Positions 16,232-25,305 of a stretch of DNA of 64,000 nt are shown here, piece after piece (the stretch's first letter is position 1; every line of letters begins with the position of its first letter). The notes under the pieces were generated by a model. That model saw only the letters and a program-made list of their open reading frames with translations. It did no database searches and had not been told where the DNA came from. Source of the DNA: an uncultured Bacteroidales bacterium. GTDB taxonomy: Bacteria > Bacteroidota > Bacteroidia > Bacteroidales > WCHB1-69. The stretch lies in NCBI GenBank assembly GCA_947169105.1, contig CAMVOL010000010.1, forward strand, positions 1 through 64,000. The letters are read 5' to 3'. Made by a program: the position numbers and the translations under genes.

Positions 16232-17704
16232 TTACTTTTTCCGTACTGGCTCGCAGGTAAGGCCAATTCCCAATTTCTTGAAAATCTTACGGTCCACCTC
16301 ATTCAGCATGGTTGTGCTATGCACCTGACAACCCTTCAGCTGCGGCAGCGTGGCAAGCGCATTGCGGCAATTCTCGTCGTTGAGACTCAACATGGAGAGG
16401 GCCACCAAAACCTCATCGGTGTGCAGCCGCGGATTGTTGCCGTGCAGCAACGACACTTTCATCCTTTGGATAGGCTCGATCATCTCCTGCGGGATCAGAT
16501 TGATATTATGGTCGATGTGGGCAAGGTACTTGGTGGCGTTGAGCAACAAGGCGGCACTGGGGCCGAGAAGGGGACTTGTTTTGGCTGTGATAATCGTGCC
16601 GTCCGCCAACTCAATGGCAGAGGAAGCCACGCCCGACTGCTCCTTTTTGAGACGGGCCGCCACGACCACACGACGATCTTCGGGCTCGATCTTGGCCATC
16701 TTCATCAGCAAGGCGATTTTGTTCACCTCCTTTTCCGTGGCCTTTCCCTCCACCACGCCGCAGCGGGTGGTGAAGTAGCGACGGATAATCTCCGCACGGG
16801 ATGCCTCACAGCACACCTCGTCATCGCAAATGCAGAAACCCGCCATATTCACCCCCATATCCGTCGGTGACTTATAGGGATTTTCTCCGTAAATACCTTC
16901 AAATATGGCATTTAAGACAGGAAAGATTTCAATGTCACGGTTATAGTTGACGGCGGTTTCACCGTATGCGTCCAAGTGGAACGGGTCAATCATATTGACA
17001 TCGTTGAGGTCGGCGGTCGCCGCCTCGTAGGCCATATTCACCGGATGTTTGAGGGGGATGCTCCAGATGGGAAAGGTTTCAAACTTGGCATAACCGGCCC
17101 GTACTCCGTGCTTGTTTTCCTGATATAACTGACTGAGGCACACGGCCATCTTGCCACTTCCGGGGCCGGGAGCGGTGACCACCACCAAAGGACGCGTAGT
17201 CTGCACATAATCGTTCTTTCCGAAGCCGTCCTCAGAATCAATCAGATTCACATTATTGGGATAATCAACGATATTATATAGGTAATAAACCTTGAGCCCG
17301 AGGCGTTCGAGGCGTTCACGATACGCTTTGGCGCTGGCCTGACCGTTGAACTTGGTGATGACCACAGACTGGCAAAGGAGTCCCCGCTGGGTGAAGATAT
17401 CCTGAAGGCGCAGGACATCCTCATCGTAAGTGATACCGAGATCGGCCCGAATCTTGCTCTTTTCAATATCGACCGCACTGATGGCGATGATAATTTCCGC
17501 ATCATCCTTCAGCTGCATCAGCATTCGGAGCTTGCTATCCGGCTGGAAACCAGGCAAAACACGGCTGGCGTGGTAGTCATCGTACAACTTGCCGCCGAAT
17601 TCCATGTACAATTTGTCTCCAAACTGTGAAATTCTTTCTTTGATGTGTTCCGATTGGATCTTCAAATACTTTTCATTGTCAAAACCGATTTTTTGCATAC
17701 TCAA
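16232..17704 (-). CDS. DUF1846 domain protein
   Basis: A 490-residue member of the DUF1846 family, full length. Typical blocks are KIGFDNEKYLKIQSEHIKER at the start, FGGKLYDDYHASRVLPGF, VVVTAPGPGSGKMAVCLSQ (a P-loop-like Gly-rich turn) near 175, and the C-terminal LHGNNPRLHTDEVLVALSML. Structures of the family show a putative ATP-dependent enzyme, but no reaction is established to my knowledge. The start may be 17704 or the second Met at 17698. It is convergent with the large T9SS gene and separated from DUF721 by a 275-bp spacer. Confidence 0.9.
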   Translation of the reverse strand: MSMQKIGFDNEKYLKIQSEHIKERISQFGDKLYMEFGGKLYDDYHASRVLPGFQPDSKLRMLMQLKDDAEIIIAISAVDIEKSKIRADLGITYDEDVLRLQDIFTQRGLLCQSVVITKFNGQASAKAYRERLERLGLKVYYLYNIVDYPNNVNLIDSEDGFGKNDYVQTTRPLVVVTAPGPGSGKMAVCLSQLYQENKHGVRAGYAKFETFPIWSIPLKHPVNMAYEAATADLNDVNMIDPFHLDAYGETAVNYNRDIEIFPVLNAIFEGIYGENPYKSPTDMGVNMAGFCICDDEVCCEASRAEIIRRYFTTRCGVVEGKATEKEVNKIALLMKMAKIEPEDRRVVVAARLKKEQSGVASSAIELADGTIITAKTSPLLGPSAALLLNATKYLAHIDHNINLIPQEMIEPIQRMKVSLLHGNNPRLHTDEVLVALSMLSLNDENCRNALATLPQLKGCQVHSTTMLNEVDRKIFKKLGIGLTCEPVRKK

Positions 17705-17979
17705 TAAAGATTTAAGTCAACAATAAAGTAATTGATAACTGCCTGATTCTTAAATAAATATCCAAGAGAGACCGATTTTCAATCGGGAAGCGAAAATACA
17801 AAAAAATTAGAATGGTTCAGCAGTGGGACTGAAATTCTTGATAAAATCATAGCATAACTATGAATATCTCTCACTTCGTTATATGTTTAACACACTAAAC
17901 ACTTTTATACAAAATCTGTTTCATACACTAAACACTTGTTCTCCCGCATCCATCCTCCCACACGATAAACGTTCACCAT
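17705..17979. other. Spacer with a duplicated ACACTAAACACTT
   Basis: An AT-rich intergenic region. ACACTAAACACTT occurs twice about 40 bp apart (near 17890 and 17925). No gene or clear promoter is seen. Confidence 0.45.
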
Positions 17980-18300
17980 TTACCGGATCACCATCTCTCT
18001 GATCACGAGTTCGTCGTAGCCCTCGTTCAGCTGCGCCATCAGCTCCGAGCGGCGGTTGGTGAGCTCGAACTTTAGGCCGGCGCTGTCGCAATTCACGAAC
18101 AAGACACCATTCTCCGCCCGAACCTTCTGGATATGGGAACGGTACTCCTCGGGGATCAGTTCCTGGAAACGAACAACGGCAGTCTGCTCGTTGAAAGCAG
18201 CCTCCTTGTGGTTACGCTTCAGAAACTCATCCAATAATGAGGACAACGGCACATCGGTCATAATACGGTGATTTTTCTGCAACATAACGTGGTTTTCCAA
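17980..18300 (-). CDS. DUF721 (DciA-like) small protein
   Basis: A 106-residue protein of the DUF721 type: LSSLLDEFLKRNHKEAAFNEQ then a KH-like core, AENGVLFVNCDSAGLKFELTNRRSELMAQLNE. Relatives include DciA, a loader of the replicative helicase DnaB in bacteria lacking DnaC, and Bacteroidetes annotations often stop at DUF721. Starts at 18300, 18285 (MLQKNH) or 18258 (MTDVP) are possible. It lies 36 bp after the helix-hairpin-helix barrel gene on the same strand. A replication role is inferred from the family only. Confidence 0.8.
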   Translation of the reverse strand: MENHVMLQKNHRIMTDVPLSSLLDEFLKRNHKEAAFNEQTAVVRFQELIPEEYRSHIQKVRAENGVLFVNCDSAGLKFELTNRRSELMAQLNEGYDELVIREMVIR

Positions 18301-18336
18301 AAGTTAGTACACAAAACAGCAAATCTTCCTGACAAA

Positions 18337-20394
18337 TCAGAAGTGGAACAGCACCTGCGCCCTCAGCTCGCTCTTGGTACGCCCGTCAATCTGCGACGGC
18401 CCCGAACTTATCGTGGTACGGTCATCGTAATAGGTTTGTGAGAACCGCAGTTGGATATCAAAGAAAGCATAACCGTAGCTCACCACCAAATAGTAGCGGA
18501 GTCCTTTACCGTAGTAGCTGTTGATGGTGAACGTGTAGAGCAGGTCGCTCTCGTAAGCGTACAGCCGTTCGTCGTAGCTGTCGGTCTGGAAGAAGGCAAC
18601 CCGCGCTTTCACAGCGAAGTCCCACTTCTCGATTTTGACCGCAACATCCTGAAACAGGAGCAGTCCGTTCCAGGCTTTGGCCGAACCCGCCGCATTCACG
18701 GCATAGTCCGCCTCCGTTTTCAGCTTCAGCCACGCCGCCGGTGCACACTCCACCATACATCGGAACCGGTGCTTCCGTATCCGCTCCACCGACTGGTAGT
18801 AGTCCGTGAGTCGGTGGTTCTGTTCCCGCTCTGTAAACCGGTACTTCAGACTCAGGGACAGGTACTTGGAGGCGCTGACGGAGAAAACCGCACCGAAGTC
18901 GAAGCCTCCCGACGGGCTGTCGAGGCGGTAGCGGAGCCACGGGAAACGGTAGTAGTCGGCGAAGAGGTTAAGGGCCGTACGGCGACCCGTCACAAAGTCG
19001 GCGGCAACGTAAGCGCCCCACTCGTTGCTGCCGCCACCCGCCCCAAACCCGGAGCCTTGCAGGGCGACGTAGGATCGGTCATAATAGCGAAACAGCACCG
19101 ACAGCTTGCTGCGCGGGTCGGGGTCGAAGACGGCGCCCTGCACGACCGCAAGCCCCGGCCGAGTCCCGCAGACACTCACCGCTGCCTCCCCGAACAGGAT
19201 GGTCTTGTGCAGAATCATTTTGTAATCCACGCTGCCGTTGAAGACGGACTTCCCCGAAAACCCGTACCTGCGGTACAGCTCGGTGGCGGGTGAGACAGCC
19301 GTTACGAACTGCGTGTTCACCGCCGTTACACCCAGCTCAAAAATCCGCTGGCGGGTGCGGAAATGTGCGCCATAAATACGGTTACGGGTCGCGCCTTTGG
19401 CTGCTATCTCAGAGACGGTGCGGTGATAGCCCGTTGGTGACAAGGAACCCTCGAACCATTCCATCCCGTCGTCGTCCACCGACACCTTGCCGTCGAAGAA
19501 ACGGTGAGAGTAGAAAACGGTGCCTGAGTACGACGCATTTCCCAAGGTGACGGCCGCGCCCCGCAGGAAGCTGCCTTCATTCATCGGGGCGGAGGCACGC
19601 AGTAGCGGCGTGAACTTGCGGATTTGCGCCGCCCCTCCCCCACGGCTCCCCATCGCACGTCCGCCCATCACCAGACCTTGTCCGAAGCCGAGCGTGTAAT
19701 CCCCTATCACACAGTTCCGTAAAACGCCGACATTTTTCACATTCACAAAAAAAGAGTAGTGGTCGAAGCCCTGTTTCTGGCTGCCTCGGAAGAACTCCTC
19801 GCCCGCATCCTTCTCCGCGGCCAACGCCAAGGCAAAATGCTCCCCCGTCTGGAACGAGTACTTGAAGGTGAGGCGCGGCTGACTTCCGGCATAGCCGTTT
19901 CGCGCCGAAGTGTCATAGCCCGCCTGCCTCTCCAGCACCTGACCGTAACGTAACAACAAGTTACTCTTTGACTTACGGAAGAAATCGGCAAATAGTTTCC
20001 TCCCCTTTCGGGTCGGTTGCACCTCCACCCTATCCCAAACCCGCTCCACGTCGGCGCGAGTGAAGCCCTCCACCGCCGCCAGCTCATACACCGTGACCAA
20101 CTCACCATACATTTCTATATATAGCTGCAACTGGTAGTACTGGTAATCCGAAAATCCCAACAACGTGTATGCCACCTCAGCGGGCATATCGTTCAGGTTT
20201 ATCTTTTGCGACTGATACTGAAGAAGTTGTTCCAATTCATCGGTAAAATCAGCCGCACCCTCCTCTTCCGTCATACGCTCCTCGTACGATTCCAGCAGAA
20301 GCTCTTCCACCATCGGTGCAATCGAATCCAACTGTGCTGAAGCCACCCACGGGACGACAACCCACCAAACGAAAATCAACAGTTTTTTCATCAT
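18337..20394 (-). CDS. Helix-hairpin-helix outer-membrane protein
   Basis: A 685-residue exported protein. A signal peptide (MMKKLLIFVWWVVVPWVASAQ) is followed by two ComEA-like helix-hairpin-helix segments at about 55-125 (KINLNDMPAEVAYTLLGFSDYQ; VYELAAVEGFTRADVERVW), then roughly 500 residues of alternating aromatic strands ending RAQVLFHF, as in an outer-membrane barrel. HHH modules normally bind DNA without sequence preference, so a surface or periplasmic DNA-uptake or binding role is conceivable; this is inference. Many Bacteroidetes carry such HHH-barrel proteins of unknown job. It is followed closely by DUF721. Confidence 0.8.
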   Translation of the reverse strand: MMKKLLIFVWWVVVPWVASAQLDSIAPMVEELLLESYEERMTEEEGAADFTDELEQLLQYQSQKINLNDMPAEVAYTLLGFSDYQYYQLQLYIEMYGELVTVYELAAVEGFTRADVERVWDRVEVQPTRKGRKLFADFFRKSKSNLLLRYGQVLERQAGYDTSARNGYAGSQPRLTFKYSFQTGEHFALALAAEKDAGEEFFRGSQKQGFDHYSFFVNVKNVGVLRNCVIGDYTLGFGQGLVMGGRAMGSRGGGAAQIRKFTPLLRASAPMNEGSFLRGAAVTLGNASYSGTVFYSHRFFDGKVSVDDDGMEWFEGSLSPTGYHRTVSEIAAKGATRNRIYGAHFRTRQRIFELGVTAVNTQFVTAVSPATELYRRYGFSGKSVFNGSVDYKMILHKTILFGEAAVSVCGTRPGLAVVQGAVFDPDPRSKLSVLFRYYDRSYVALQGSGFGAGGGSNEWGAYVAADFVTGRRTALNLFADYYRFPWLRYRLDSPSGGFDFGAVFSVSASKYLSLSLKYRFTEREQNHRLTDYYQSVERIRKHRFRCMVECAPAAWLKLKTEADYAVNAAGSAKAWNGLLLFQDVAVKIEKWDFAVKARVAFFQTDSYDERLYAYESDLLYTFTINSYYGKGLRYYLVVSYGYAFFDIQLRFSQTYYDDRTTISSGPSQIDGRTKSELRAQVLFHF

Positions 20395-20401
20395 TCACAC
20401 A

Positions 20402-21211
20402 TTATAACAATATTGTAATCCCGGCTCGTGGGACAAAGCCCAGCGGGTGCAGATACCGGCACGACACGCCGAACAGGAAACGCCTATATATCAAGTCGAT
20501 ACAAATCTCCCCCGACGGATCGGGCAAACGTGCCATTGCTGTAAGTATCAGACACTTCACCTTATATTTCACGCCAGCGGAAAAAACGATACGGCTCTTC
20601 AGTTCCCAATCTGCCATTGAAAGCAGCAGGACATTTTGCCCAATCTGGTAGCTAAAGTCCAGATGGAGGCGCACAGGCAGAGGCACCTTCCCCACAATCC
20701 CGTATTTCAGCCGCGCCGGATTATAGACGGAAAAACCGATTCCACAGTTCTTTCCGACCCGTGCATAAAGAGAGACATCGAAGGTAAAGGAGTGTATTGG
20801 CGCACATTCGGAGGCATACGACACAAGATAGTGCGACCGCAGCCCCACTGCGACATGCTTCCCGAAGCTCCGTGCATAACCCACCGACACCGTCACTTCA
20901 CCATAGTGGCGATATCCCGCGCTGGTCACGCCCAACGAAAAGGCATTTTCACGGTATCGGAAAACGGCATCCAACTCTTCCGACATCAGCTCCTTCAAAC
21001 AGAAACGGTTTTCAAACGAGACAGACAGAAAAGAACGCTCCAAAAAAGGGCAAGCCGCCAAATTGTCCAAACCGGACAAACGCAATCCATCGTCTTTTAA
21101 CGAATATTTAATAGGATTATCACTATACGGGACAGTATCGCCATAAACAGTTACAATAAACTGTAAACAAGATAAAAGCAATAGTATTCTTGCTGCGATT
21201 TTAAAAAACAT
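20402..21211 (-). CDS. Outer-membrane protein, PorV/PorQ-like, hypothetical
   Basis: The ATG at 21211 (MFFKIAARILLLLSCLQFIVTVYG) is used because the track start at 21232 overlaps the TATCTTTG promoter. The 269-residue product has a signal peptide, then repeated barrel strands (FSLGVTSAGYRHYGEVTVSVGYARSFGKH; AVGLRSHYLVSYASE) reminiscent of PorV/PorQ or UPF0164 outer-membrane proteins, though the canonical N-terminal Gly-rich motif is missing. The stop lies 7 bp before the HHH-barrel gene, so the two are probably co-expressed and may interact. Confidence 0.65.
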   Translation of the reverse strand: MFFKIAARILLLLSCLQFIVTVYGDTVPYSDNPIKYSLKDDGLRLSGLDNLAACPFLERSFLSVSFENRFCLKELMSEELDAVFRYRENAFSLGVTSAGYRHYGEVTVSVGYARSFGKHVAVGLRSHYLVSYASECAPIHSFTFDVSLYARVGKNCGIGFSVYNPARLKYGIVGKVPLPVRLHLDFSYQIGQNVLLLSMADWELKSRIVFSAGVKYKVKCLILTAMARLPDPSGEICIDLIYRRFLFGVSCRYLHPLGFVPRAGITILL

Positions 21212-21231
21212 AATGGTTAATTTTAACAGCA

Positions 21232-21239
21232 CAAAGATA
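21232..21239 (-). promoter_or_regulatory. -7 promoter element for the PorV-like/HHH-barrel/DUF721 unit
   Basis: CAAAGATA is TATCTTTG on the minus strand, about 20 nt before the chosen ATG at 21211. Confidence 0.65.
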
Positions 21240-21331
21240 CTATAACGGAGTTGGCAATTTCAAGGGGTGTTGATAACTTTTTTTATTTTTCCTATTCTAC
21301 TGATTTTGAGAAGATATTAGAAATTTTGGTG

Positions 21332-21339
21332 TACTTTTG
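21332..21339 (+). promoter_or_regulatory. -7 promoter element for the NfeD-like gene
   Basis: TACTTTTG followed by CCGCGC lies just before the ATG at 21358 and overlaps the TTG start proposed by the ORF track, excluding it. Confidence 0.65.
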
Positions 21340-21357
21340 CCGCGCAAAATCGCGATT

Positions 21358-22707
21358 ATGAAAAAAATTGTTATCTCATTTTTCGGAGTTTTATCCCTCC
21401 TTCTCGGAACTTTCCGTGCAACCGCACAAGAGAACATCTACTATTATAAAATTGACGAAGAGATTGCCAAACCGGCGCTTCGCAAGACCCAGCTGGCATT
21501 AAAGGAGGCTACCGAAGGAAATTTCAATTACATATTCTTGGAAATGAATACGTTTGGAGGCGAATTAGCATCCGCTGATGAGATTCGGACTTTGCTTTTG
21601 GACGCACCGATGCCGGTAATTGCCTTCATCAACAACAACGCAGCCTCGGCGGGCGCACTGATCACCATCGCGTGCGACAGCATCTATATGGCACCCGGAG
21701 CCTCCATTGGAGCGGCTTCCGTAGTGAACCAAGCGGGCGAAATCATGCCCGACAAGTACCAGTCATATATGCGGTCGCTGATGCGGGCGACAGCGGAACG
21801 CAACGGCCGCAACCCGCAGATTGCGGAAGCGATGGTGGACCCCGACACCTACGTAGAGGACGTTTCTGAAGCTGGTAAAGTACTGACTTTCACCACAAAT
21901 GAAGCCATCGAAAACGGTTTTTGCGAAGGTGAAGCTTCCACCCGTGAAGCCGCCATTCGTGCCGCCGGCATCTCCGATTACAGCATCACGGAACAGAACC
22001 TCAGCTGGATTGAAAAGGTCATCAACTTTTTGGTCAGTCCCGTAGTCAGCAGCATTCTGATCATGATGATGGTCGGAGGCATCTACTTTGAGTTGCAGTC
22101 GCCCGGACTGGGACTGCCCATCATCATCGCTCTCATTGGTGCGGTGCTGTTTTTTGCGCCGCACTACCTGCAAGGGCTGGCCGACCACTGGGAAATCCTG
22201 CTGTTCATCGGCGGGTTGGCATTGCTCATCCTTGAAATATTCGTCATTCCGGGCTTCGGTGTGGCGGGCATCAGCGGCATCGTCCTGATGGTGACCTCGC
22301 TCGTCTTCGCCATGATCTTCAACATCGGCTTCGACTTCCATTTCGCGCCAAAGGGTTCCATTGTTTCCAACTTCTTCTATGTCGTTTCCGCCCTCATCAT
22401 CGGATTCTTTATCTCGTTGTGGCTCAGCAAGAAAGTTTTTCTAATGAAGACCAAATATGGTGTACTTGCCTTGGACACCGAACTGAAAGAGACCGACGGA
22501 TTCACCTCCGTTGACAACCATCTTTCGGAATTGGTCGGCAAGGAGGGCACGGCGCTGACCTTCATGCGTCCGGCAGGGAAAGTGGAGATTGACGGGGAAA
22601 TTTACGATGCGGTCACGGATATGGGCGTGGTGGAGCAAGGCACGACCGTGCGGGTGGTAAAGTTCGAGAACGCCCAGCTGGTGGTGGAAAAGGAAACGAA
22701 TGTTTAA
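21358..22707 (+). CDS. NfeD-family membrane serine protease (ClpP-class, long form)
   Basis: A 449-residue long-form NfeD. Signal peptide MKKIVISFFGVLSLLLGTFRATAQ; a ClpP-like Ser/Lys protease domain at about 28-215 with NTFGGELASADEI and the nucleophile region NNNAASAGALITIACDSIYM; four membrane helices at about 225-370 (SSILIMMMVGGIYFELQSPGLGLP); and a C-terminal OB-type NfeD domain (LVGKEGTALTFMRPAGKVEI). Family members cleave membrane-associated substrates such as stomatin/flotillin partners. No stomatin-like gene is next to it. It is convergent with the following barrel gene, with only 7 bp between stops. Confidence 0.92.
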   Translation: MKKIVISFFGVLSLLLGTFRATAQENIYYYKIDEEIAKPALRKTQLALKEATEGNFNYIFLEMNTFGGELASADEIRTLLLDAPMPVIAFINNNAASAGALITIACDSIYMAPGASIGAASVVNQAGEIMPDKYQSYMRSLMRATAERNGRNPQIAEAMVDPDTYVEDVSEAGKVLTFTTNEAIENGFCEGEASTREAAIRAAGISDYSITEQNLSWIEKVINFLVSPVVSSILIMMMVGGIYFELQSPGLGLPIIIALIGAVLFFAPHYLQGLADHWEILLFIGGLALLILEIFVIPGFGVAGISGIVLMVTSLVFAMIFNIGFDFHFAPKGSIVSNFFYVVSALIIGFFISLWLSKKVFLMKTKYGVLALDTELKETDGFTSVDNHLSELVGKEGTALTFMRPAGKVEIDGEIYDAVTDMGVVEQGTTVRVVKFENAQLVVEKETNV

Positions 22708-22714
22708 GTCCCCC

Positions 22715-23611
22715 TTATTTGTGCTTCTTCATCGCACTTGACTTGCTGTACTGAGGATGGCCGCCATTACCCAAATTGGAGCGGTTGCGCATTTTCTTGT
22801 ACTTGCGAGTGACACCGTCGTCCTTGAGGGCATCGTTGGCAGTGGCGTAACGCGGGTTAGCACCACGGCGTGGGATAAAGTCAAATTGGTAACTCACCCC
22901 TATCATCGTATTCCAAACACCTTCAAATGAAGGCTTTGGCGAAGCGTATGCGTCCAAATAGTCATTGGCGACCCACGTGATGCCCGTCTCGAAAAAGACC
23001 CGCAGCTCCGGCAGTGGACGGAAGCCGACCCCAAGCGCAACGGGCAGTGCAAAAGCGCAACGGTAGCCCGCCGCCTTGCTGACGGTGCCGTCGGCAGCGA
23101 GATCCGCCGTCGGGAAACAATGCACCACATCACCGGTAACCGCATTGCGAAGCGTGGAGCGAAAAGCATAAATGCCCAAACCGAATTTCGGATACAGAGA
23201 CCAGTTAGTGCTGAGGTTGGCCATTGACAATACATCCAACGAGTTGGAAATCACCACTTCCGTGTTCCACGAAGTGCGAAAAGCAAGATTCTCATATTTG
23301 TCGGCACCCGACACACGCCCAAACTTGAAGTCCAAAGCCAAGGTCCAGAACGGGGTCATCCGTTTTCCGAAATAGCCCCCAACCACAACATGCCGGTCCT
23401 TATAGAAGGAACGTTGGAACGGCGTGGCGGGAAAAATCTTGTTGGTATTGTCATTCACATCGCCATAAAAAGAATTCACGCCGATAGACAAGCCACCCTC
23501 CCACGACTCATAATCGTTATAAAAATAATAGTTATCTGTTTGAGAATCTGCCGTATAGAATAGGGTGAACAACAAAAGGGTTACGGCGATTCCTCGAATA
23601 GTTTTAAACAT
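22715..23611 (-). CDS. Outer-membrane protein with basic C-terminal tail
   Basis: A 298-residue exported protein: signal peptide MFKTIRGIAVTLLLFTLFYTADSQ, then a beta-barrel-like body (WEGGLSIGVNSFYGDVNDN; VNDYLDAYASPKPSFEGVWNTMIGVSYQFDF). After the final strand there is an unusual 50-residue Lys/Arg-rich tail (GVTRKYKKMRNRSNLGNGG, ending SSAMKKHK) instead of a terminal Phe. The tail may face the periplasm and bind peptidoglycan or another acidic partner. It ends only 3 bp downstream of the YfcC gene's start side (23614), so the YfcC and barrel genes are likely one transcript. Confidence 0.7.
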   Translation of the reverse strand: MFKTIRGIAVTLLLFTLFYTADSQTDNYYFYNDYESWEGGLSIGVNSFYGDVNDNTNKIFPATPFQRSFYKDRHVVVGGYFGKRMTPFWTLALDFKFGRVSGADKYENLAFRTSWNTEVVISNSLDVLSMANLSTNWSLYPKFGLGIYAFRSTLRNAVTGDVVHCFPTADLAADGTVSKAAGYRCAFALPVALGVGFRPLPELRVFFETGITWVANDYLDAYASPKPSFEGVWNTMIGVSYQFDFIPRRGANPRYATANDALKDDGVTRKYKKMRNRSNLGNGGHPQYSKSSAMKKHK

Positions 23612-23613
23612 TG

Positions 23614-25215
23614 TCAGAATCCATTAAAGGTTAGAAAAATGGTCGGCAAAAGTAATAAAAATCCAATAATAATTAGAGCCAGAATAAACGGAAAAATAAA
23701 TTTCGCCCACTTTGCGTATGGGATGCGGGCAATGCCCAATGCGCCGATGAGCACGCCGGAGGTCGGGGTGATCATATTGGTGAAGCCGTCGCCGAATTGG
23801 AAAGCCAGCACGTTCACCTGACGGGAGACACCGACCAGGTCGGAAAATTCGGCCATCATCGGGATGGTGAGCGCGGCTTTGGCCGAACCCGACGGAATTA
23901 TCAAGTTCAACAGGTTCTGTATCACATACATCCCGCCCACAGCACCCACTTTGCCGCTGTCGGCCACCAACTGCGAAGCACTATATAATATAGTATCAAT
24001 AATCCGGCCCTCCTGCAGCACGACGATGATACCGCCCGCCATCCCGACCACTAACGCCGCGGTCATAATGTCCTTGCAGCCATCCAAGAACTGCCGGATG
24101 ATCTGGTCGAACCGGGTGCCGAAGGCAAAGCCCGCCGCCAAGCCCATCGCGAGGAACAGCCCGGCAATCTCGCCCACATACCAGCCGTAGCCAAGCACCC
24201 CGACCACCAGAATCACGATGGTGAGGAAGAGCAGCATCAGCACCGACCCGTGGACGGAACGGTAGGTGGCGTATGCGCCCAATGCTATGTAAACGAAGGC
24301 GATAACGGGAAACAGCACCATACTGTGCGTGCCGCCGCCCACGGTGATTTCCGTCTGCGGGAAACGGACGGACAAATAGACCAGCAGCAGCGAAACCAGC
24401 CCGAAGACCACCCACGCGGCAACGCCCGACTTCTGCGTCTGCTGCTCGGTGGACTGCACGGCCGTATTGCGCCAGTAGGCGTCCTCCTCATACATAAACG
24501 AACTATGCGGATTGCGTTTCACCTTTGCCGCATAGATGAGCGTGAAGGTGATGGCAATGACCGTCAGCAGGATCCAGCAGAAGAAGCGGTACTCCATCCC
24601 TGAAAAGGGCTGGAGTCCGGAAAGTCCTTGCGCGATGCCGATGGTGAAGGGATTGAAGAGGGCGCCGGCAAACCCGACATGGGCGGCCACATAGCACATC
24701 AGCAGGCCCGTCACCGAGTCGTAGCCCATGGAGATGGCCAACGGCACGAAGATGACCACGAAGGCGAGTGTCTCCTCGCTCATTCCAAAGATGGCCCCGA
24801 ACGAACTGAACAACAGCATTATAAGGATGATAACGAGATTGTTGACGCCGATTTTTTGGAAAAACTTCCGTTTTTGCAGCCGGTTCGTGAAGTTCAGGAA
24901 CGAATAGATGCCGACATTGACGGCATTGGTGGTGTTCAGGACCCAGAAGGCGCCGCCGATCATCAGGATGAAGACGATGATGTTGGCGCTTTTCTTGAAG
25001 CCCTCGTAGAAGGCGGTGAAAATCTGCCACGTCTGGGGCTGGTGGTCCACCGCGTGGTAGGAGTCGGCGACGACCACATCCTTGGTGGCGCCGTCCACCA
25101 CGACGGTCTGCCGCTCGAACTCGCCGCCGGGCACGAACCAGGTGAGGGCGGCGCAAGCAACCACGATAGCAAAAACAATGGTGAAGGTATGGGGAATCTT
25201 GAACTTTGAAGCCAT
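23614..25215 (-). CDS. YfcC family transporter
   Basis: A 533-residue, roughly 12-helix inner-membrane carrier of the YfcC/DcuC-like group (ion transporter superfamily). I use the ATG at 25215 (MASKFKIPHTFTIVFAIVV) because the track start at 25251 precedes the -7 element at 25241-25248. Signature blocks are WFVPGGEFERQ, GMSEETLAFVVIFVPLAISMGYD, GFAGALFNPFTIGIAQGLSGLQPFSG and NLLIPSGSAKAALTIPMM-type sequence near the end. Relatives are annotated as basic amino acid or C4-dicarboxylate carriers; substrate unknown. It is divergent from the large propeller/barrel gene. Confidence 0.9.
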   Translation of the reverse strand: MASKFKIPHTFTIVFAIVVACAALTWFVPGGEFERQTVVVDGATKDVVVADSYHAVDHQPQTWQIFTAFYEGFKKSANIIVFILMIGGAFWVLNTTNAVNVGIYSFLNFTNRLQKRKFFQKIGVNNLVIILIMLLFSSFGAIFGMSEETLAFVVIFVPLAISMGYDSVTGLLMCYVAAHVGFAGALFNPFTIGIAQGLSGLQPFSGMEYRFFCWILLTVIAITFTLIYAAKVKRNPHSSFMYEEDAYWRNTAVQSTEQQTQKSGVAAWVVFGLVSLLLVYLSVRFPQTEITVGGGTHSMVLFPVIAFVYIALGAYATYRSVHGSVLMLLFLTIVILVVGVLGYGWYVGEIAGLFLAMGLAAGFAFGTRFDQIIRQFLDGCKDIMTAALVVGMAGGIIVVLQEGRIIDTILYSASQLVADSGKVGAVGGMYVIQNLLNLIIPSGSAKAALTIPMMAEFSDLVGVSRQVNVLAFQFGDGFTNMITPTSGVLIGALGIARIPYAKWAKFIFPFILALIIIGFLLLLPTIFLTFNGF

Positions 25216-25240
25216 AAGCATTCGGAATTGAAACAGGCCG

Positions 25241-25248
25241 CAAAGGTA
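25241..25248 (-). promoter_or_regulatory. -7 promoter element for the YfcC gene
   Basis: CAAAGGTA is TACCTTTG on the minus strand. It sits 24 bp from the plus-strand TATCTTTG at 25273, so two divergent promoters share one short region. Confidence 0.65.
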
Positions 25249-25272
25249 CAACTAAATTTCCAACTAAAGTCG

Positions 25273-25280
25273 TATCTTTG
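25273..25280 (+). promoter_or_regulatory. -7 promoter element for the propeller/barrel gene
   Basis: TATCTTTG followed by CCGCCC predicts transcription from about 25287, downstream of the ATG at 25228 offered by the track. The first usable in-frame start is then GTG at 25306. Confidence 0.65.
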
Positions 25281-25305
25281 CCGCCCATTTGTAAACTGCG
25301 AAATA

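Noticed and set aside
18337-20394. Competence DNA receptor (ComEA)
   Set aside because: Only the helix-hairpin-helix part matches; most of the protein is an outer-membrane barrel and no other competence genes are near.
25228-25305. ATG start for the propeller/barrel protein
   Set aside because: It lies upstream of the TATCTTTG promoter and would place non-signal sequence before the signal peptide.
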